Shown here piece by piece: positions 5,816 through 7,193 of a stretch of DNA of 7,193 nt (positions are counted from its first letter, which is position 1; each line of letters begins with the position of its first letter). This DNA is from CAYYVK01 sp964475145. Its GTDB lineage: Archaea; Aenigmatarchaeota; Aenigmatarchaeia; CG10238-14; SCSR01. The stretch covers positions 1 to 7,193 of the forward strand of contig CAYYVK010000024.1 in assembly GCA_964475145.1 (NCBI GenBank), written 5' to 3'. A program made the translations under genes and the position numbers. The notes under the pieces are model-generated. The model searched no databases, was not told the origin of the DNA, and saw only the letters and a program-made list of their open reading frames with translations.

Positions 5816-6082
5816 ATGAACGATAAAAAGCCTATAAAAGCTAAGAACTTGAAGATAATAGATTATATGGGAAACTACTATGCAACATTTGACGGTACAA
5901 AAATTTGGCGTGTTGAAAAATGGGTCCTAAACTTACTTAGATTGTGCAACGGAAAAAGAACCGTTGATCAAATAGCTGAAGAAGTATCAAGAATGTGTGG
6001 CTATCCACCAGAAGACGTGAAAGTTGGCCTAAAACCCTTGTTAGAAGAACTAGAAGCTACAGGGTTTATCACGTATGTTTAA
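5816..6082 (+). CDS. Stand-alone PqqD-like protein (RRE-type winged helix)
   Basis: An 88-residue cytoplasmic protein resembling the PqqD family, whose fold is the RiPP recognition element that presents precursor peptides to radical SAM and other modifying enzymes. What matches: a short beta hairpin start (LKIIDYMGNYYATFDGTKIWRV, about 12-33), a helix (34-43), then the family hallmark helix start NGKRTVDQIAEEVSRMCG (45-62), and a last helix and strand, KPLLEELEATGFITYV (73-88). Size equals that of typical stand-alone PqqD. Two cysteines (44, 61) have no evident role. No radical SAM, YcaO or precursor peptide gene is in the window, so a peptide-modification role is unproven; a DNA-binding winged helix is the main alternative. 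It is a single gene divergent from the three-gene Ig operon and convergent with the small regulator, sharing the TTAA stop overlap at 6079-6082. Confidence 0.75.
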   Translation: MNDKKPIKAKNLKIIDYMGNYYATFDGTKIWRVEKWVLNLLRLCNGKRTVDQIAEEVSRMCGYPPEDVKVGLKPLLEELEATGFITYV

Positions 6083-6282
6083 CTTTTCTTTTCTTTCAGC
6101 TTGAAAAGTCTATAAGCTCCTATCTTTCTTTCTACAACCTTTCCCTCGCCTAGAAGTTCATGGATATAAATAGTAGCAGTGAACCTGCTCATTTTTCCAA
6201 GTCTAGAAATTTCTTGAATAGTCAATCCACCTTTTTCTTTACTTAGCAACTCAAGAATTATTTCCTTCTCCCGTCCTTCCAT
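6079..6282 (-). CDS. Second small winged-helix transcriptional regulator
   Basis: A 67-residue winged helix. Helix 1 is about residues 2-15 (EGREKEIILELLSK). The helix-turn-helix is about 20-47: LTIQEISRLGKMS then the recognition helix RFTATIYIHELLGEG. The wing is VVERKIGAYRLFKL (49-62), and a Lys-rich tail follows. Overall plan and size match the regulator at 3240-3452, and the two are probably distant relatives. The ATG at 6282 has no ribosome site but ATTAAATA lies 26.5 bases upstream, fitting a leaderless start. The gene is divergent from the right-edge surface protein, with an inverted repeat over its own TATA box and another in the surface-protein promoter, so control of that protein and of itself is the likely role. 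It converges on the PqqD-like gene, the two stops overlapping as TTAA. Confidence 0.8.
   Translation of the reverse strand: MEGREKEIILELLSKEKGGLTIQEISRLGKMSRFTATIYIHELLGEGKVVERKIGAYRLFKLKEKKS
6084..6097 (+). terminator. Pyrimidine/T-tract terminator of the PqqD-like gene
   Basis: Just after the TAA at 6080-6082 the plus strand reads TTTTCTTTTCTTTC, a U-rich run of the kind archaeal polymerases terminate on. It lies within the Lys-rich C-terminal codons of the opposing gene, so it may be only a coding by-product. Confidence 0.35.
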
Positions 6283-6302
6283 ATTAATTATTTGTGATTA
6301 AA

Positions 6303-6320
6303 AGTATTTAATAAAATACT
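6303..6320. promoter_or_regulatory. Inverted repeat covering the TATA box of the second regulator
   Basis: AGTATTT and AAATACT form perfect seven-base arms around AATA. The minus-strand box ATTAAATA (6312-6305), centred 26.5 bases from the ATG at 6282, is inside the repeat. A protein bound here would block TBP, as expected for autorepression. Confidence 0.5.
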
Positions 6321-6432
6321 GATTAACACTGCAGAAGCATGAACGTTAAACAGCTTTGAAGTATATTTTATTAATGAGCAATGAACAAACTAAAGCTAAA
6401 AATTTTTAATTCAAATAAAAGTAAATAATGCT

Positions 6433-6440
6433 TTTAAATA
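6433..6440 (+). promoter_or_regulatory. TATA box of the right-edge surface protein
   Basis: The plus strand reads TTTAAATA, an exact archaeal TATA consensus, centred 28.5 bases before the A of the ATG at 6465. This is the same spacing as in the regulator operon at 3477-3484, so a leaderless transcript beginning at or next to the ATG is expected. Confidence 0.75.
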
Positions 6441-6455
6441 TTAGTTTAACTAATA
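6439..6455. promoter_or_regulatory. Inverted repeat between TATA box and start, candidate operator
   Basis: TATTAGTT and AACTAATA form perfect eight-base arms around a single T. The repeat touches the last two bases of the TATA box and fills the space before the transcript start, a position where a bound repressor would stop polymerase loading. The divergent winged-helix gene encodes an obvious candidate ligand. Confidence 0.5.
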
Positions 6456-6464
6456 ATATTAAAT

Positions 6465-7193
6465 ATGAAAGGAGCGATGCTAATACTGTGTTTGGCAGTT
6501 GCAGTAATTCTTCTTGGAGTTAAGGCTTTAGCACAAGAAAGCACTGTTACTGTGGATGTAAGCGTTCAGAGTGTGGCACAGCTCTCAGTAATACCAACAA
6601 TCTTACAGTGGACCAACATCAACCCAGGACAGGCTGGAACTGTACAATCGTTAAACATAAAAAACACTGGTTCTGTGAATTTGACTAACATATATGCTTA
6701 TGTAGATACTTTAACAGATGAGACGAGCAGGCCTTATGGAACAGATAACCCAGCAAACTATGCAGCCGGTGGAGTAATAGTTCTGAGGAATGAGACTGAT
6801 ACCCAATATTTCTTTGCTGGTAGAATAGAGTGGAACTGGACTGAAGATGTAGGCAACAAGGATCTTTCTGCAATAACCTCTCCTGTTGCTTGGGGTTTCT
6901 TCAAGAACACTAGCTACGAATACTTCTGGGCTCTTGGTAATGGCACTGGCGGCTTTTGCAACAACACAGGAGCTGAGTTTGGAATATCAGACTATCCTGA
7001 TAACGGCACTGTAATAACAAGAACGCCAGATGATTCATCCATAACTCTCCAAACAACAATGGATTGGGGATTGTTTAGCATAAACAGAGTAGGTTCACCG
7101 CTTTACGGAAGCTGTGTAGCAGCATACTACGATTGTAGCAAAATATACATATATGCTTACGACAAGAGGTCTTCTCCAAACTTTGGTGCATGT
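6465..7193 (+). CDS. Secreted glycosylation-rich surface protein, truncated by the window
   Basis: The frame is open for 243 codons from ATG 6465 to the right edge; the C-terminus is missing. Residues 1-23 are a Sec signal peptide ending ALA-QE. The mature protein starts VTVDVSVQSVAQLSVIPT, then LQWTNINPGQAG and LNIKNTGSVNLTNIYAYV, a beta-sandwich opening of the kind found in secreted structural subunits. The rest is rich in Trp, Tyr, Asn, Thr and Gly. Sequons lie at N72, N109, N124, N148, N159, N166 and N180. Cysteines 165, 217, 224 and 243 could form disulfides. The short MKGAM start also fits a loose class III (pilin-like) signal, but the ALA-Q site makes ordinary secretion more likely. 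A second ATG at 6477 with GGAG only two bases before it is a poorer start. The exact TATA box and leaderless layout suggest strong expression. An S-layer, filament or adhesin subunit is inferred; the family is not recognised. Confidence 0.82.
   Translation, partial: MKGAMLILCLAVAVILLGVKALAQESTVTVDVSVQSVAQLSVIPTILQWTNINPGQAGTVQSLNIKNTGSVNLTNIYAYVDTLTDETSRPYGTDNPANYAAGGVIVLRNETDTQYFFAGRIEWNWTEDVGNKDLSAITSPVAWGFFKNTSYEYFWALGNGTGGFCNNTGAEFGISDYPDNGTVITRTPDDSSITLQTTMDWGLFSINRVGSPLYGSCVAAYYDCSKIYIYAYDKRSSPNFGAC

Larger units (their letters stand above)
6283..6464. other. Divergent intergenic region, the longest gap in the window
   Basis: These 182 bases are strongly A/T-rich and separate the second regulator from the right-edge surface gene. 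They hold one core promoter near each end and the two inverted repeats listed separately. The middle (about 6330-6430) has only tiny open frames of 6-11 codons and a short AAAAATTTTT palindrome (6400-6409). I see no RNA gene or conserved structure there. Confidence 0.6.

Noticed and set aside
6374..6409. Eleven-codon open frame in the 182-base intergenic region
   Set aside because: It is too short to distinguish from chance in A/T-rich DNA, with no ribosome site or correctly spaced TATA box.
6465..6536. Class III (pilin/archaellin-type) signal at MKGAM in the right-edge protein
   Set aside because: KG-AM fits the loose motif, but the hydrophobic core is followed by a textbook ALA-Q signal peptidase I site and no Gln/Glu is near the pilin +5 position, so ordinary secretion is more likely.
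6685..6873. Minus-strand open frame of 62 codons opposite the right-edge gene
   Set aside because: It has Leu/His/Gln-rich shadow composition, no promoter, and lies inside a coherent signal-peptide protein.
1..7193. tRNA, rRNA, CRISPR array, insertion sequence or riboswitch
   Set aside because: I found no cloverleaf, regular spaced repeats, transposase motifs or terminal inverted repeats, and nearly all non-coding gaps are too short for a riboswitch.

Overview
The window looks like AT-rich archaeal DNA. Three core promoters match the archaeal TATA consensus closely (two exact TTTAAATA boxes, one ATTAAATA). They sit about 26-29 bases before an ATG, the geometry of leaderless transcripts. Genes inside the operons are instead preceded by GGTGA/GGAG-type ribosome sites or joined by ATGA overlaps. 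The MinD-like ATPase carries the DCNLTT variant I associate with archaeal MinD, and the exported proteins are rich in Asn-X-Ser/Thr sequons, as in glycosylated archaeal surface proteins. A small-genome lineage such as DPANN would fit, but the sequence does not decide the phylum. No RNA gene, insertion sequence or CRISPR array is visible, and coding is very dense: the longest gap is 182 bases.

Layout. (1) Minus strand, 3452 down to 1: a small winged-helix regulator, a 769-residue Ig-like type I surface protein, a MinD-family ATPase with a C-terminal membrane-targeting helix, and the first 58 residues of a secreted protein that runs off the left edge. The joins are a 4-base ATGA overlap, a 17-base overlap and zero spacing, so this is one operon. 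(2) Minus strand, 5773 down to 3535: three exported Ig-fold proteins, with an ATGA overlap and a 2-base gap between them. They are a two-domain type I membrane protein, a signal-anchored one-domain protein and a secreted two-domain protein. (3) Plus strand, 5816-6082: a stand-alone PqqD-like protein, divergent from operon 2 across only 42 bases. It converges on a second small winged-helix gene (minus, 6079-6282) with a shared TTAA stop overlap. (4) Plus strand, from 6465 to the right edge: a sequon- and tryptophan-rich secreted protein, truncated by the window, divergent from the second regulator across 182 bases.

The genes read as a cell-surface assembly locus: five exported proteins, most with Ig-like folds, two local regulators, a positioning ATPase and a possible peptide-recognition protein. 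My working hypothesis is that the right-edge gene encodes an abundant surface subunit, that operon 2 supplies membrane-anchored or periplasm-like helper proteins for it, and that the MinD-like ATPase places or regulates the large surface protein translated just before it. This rests on context and visible motifs; no experimental function can be assigned from sequence alone. Several inverted repeats overlap or flank the core promoters and are good candidates for operators of the two winged-helix proteins.
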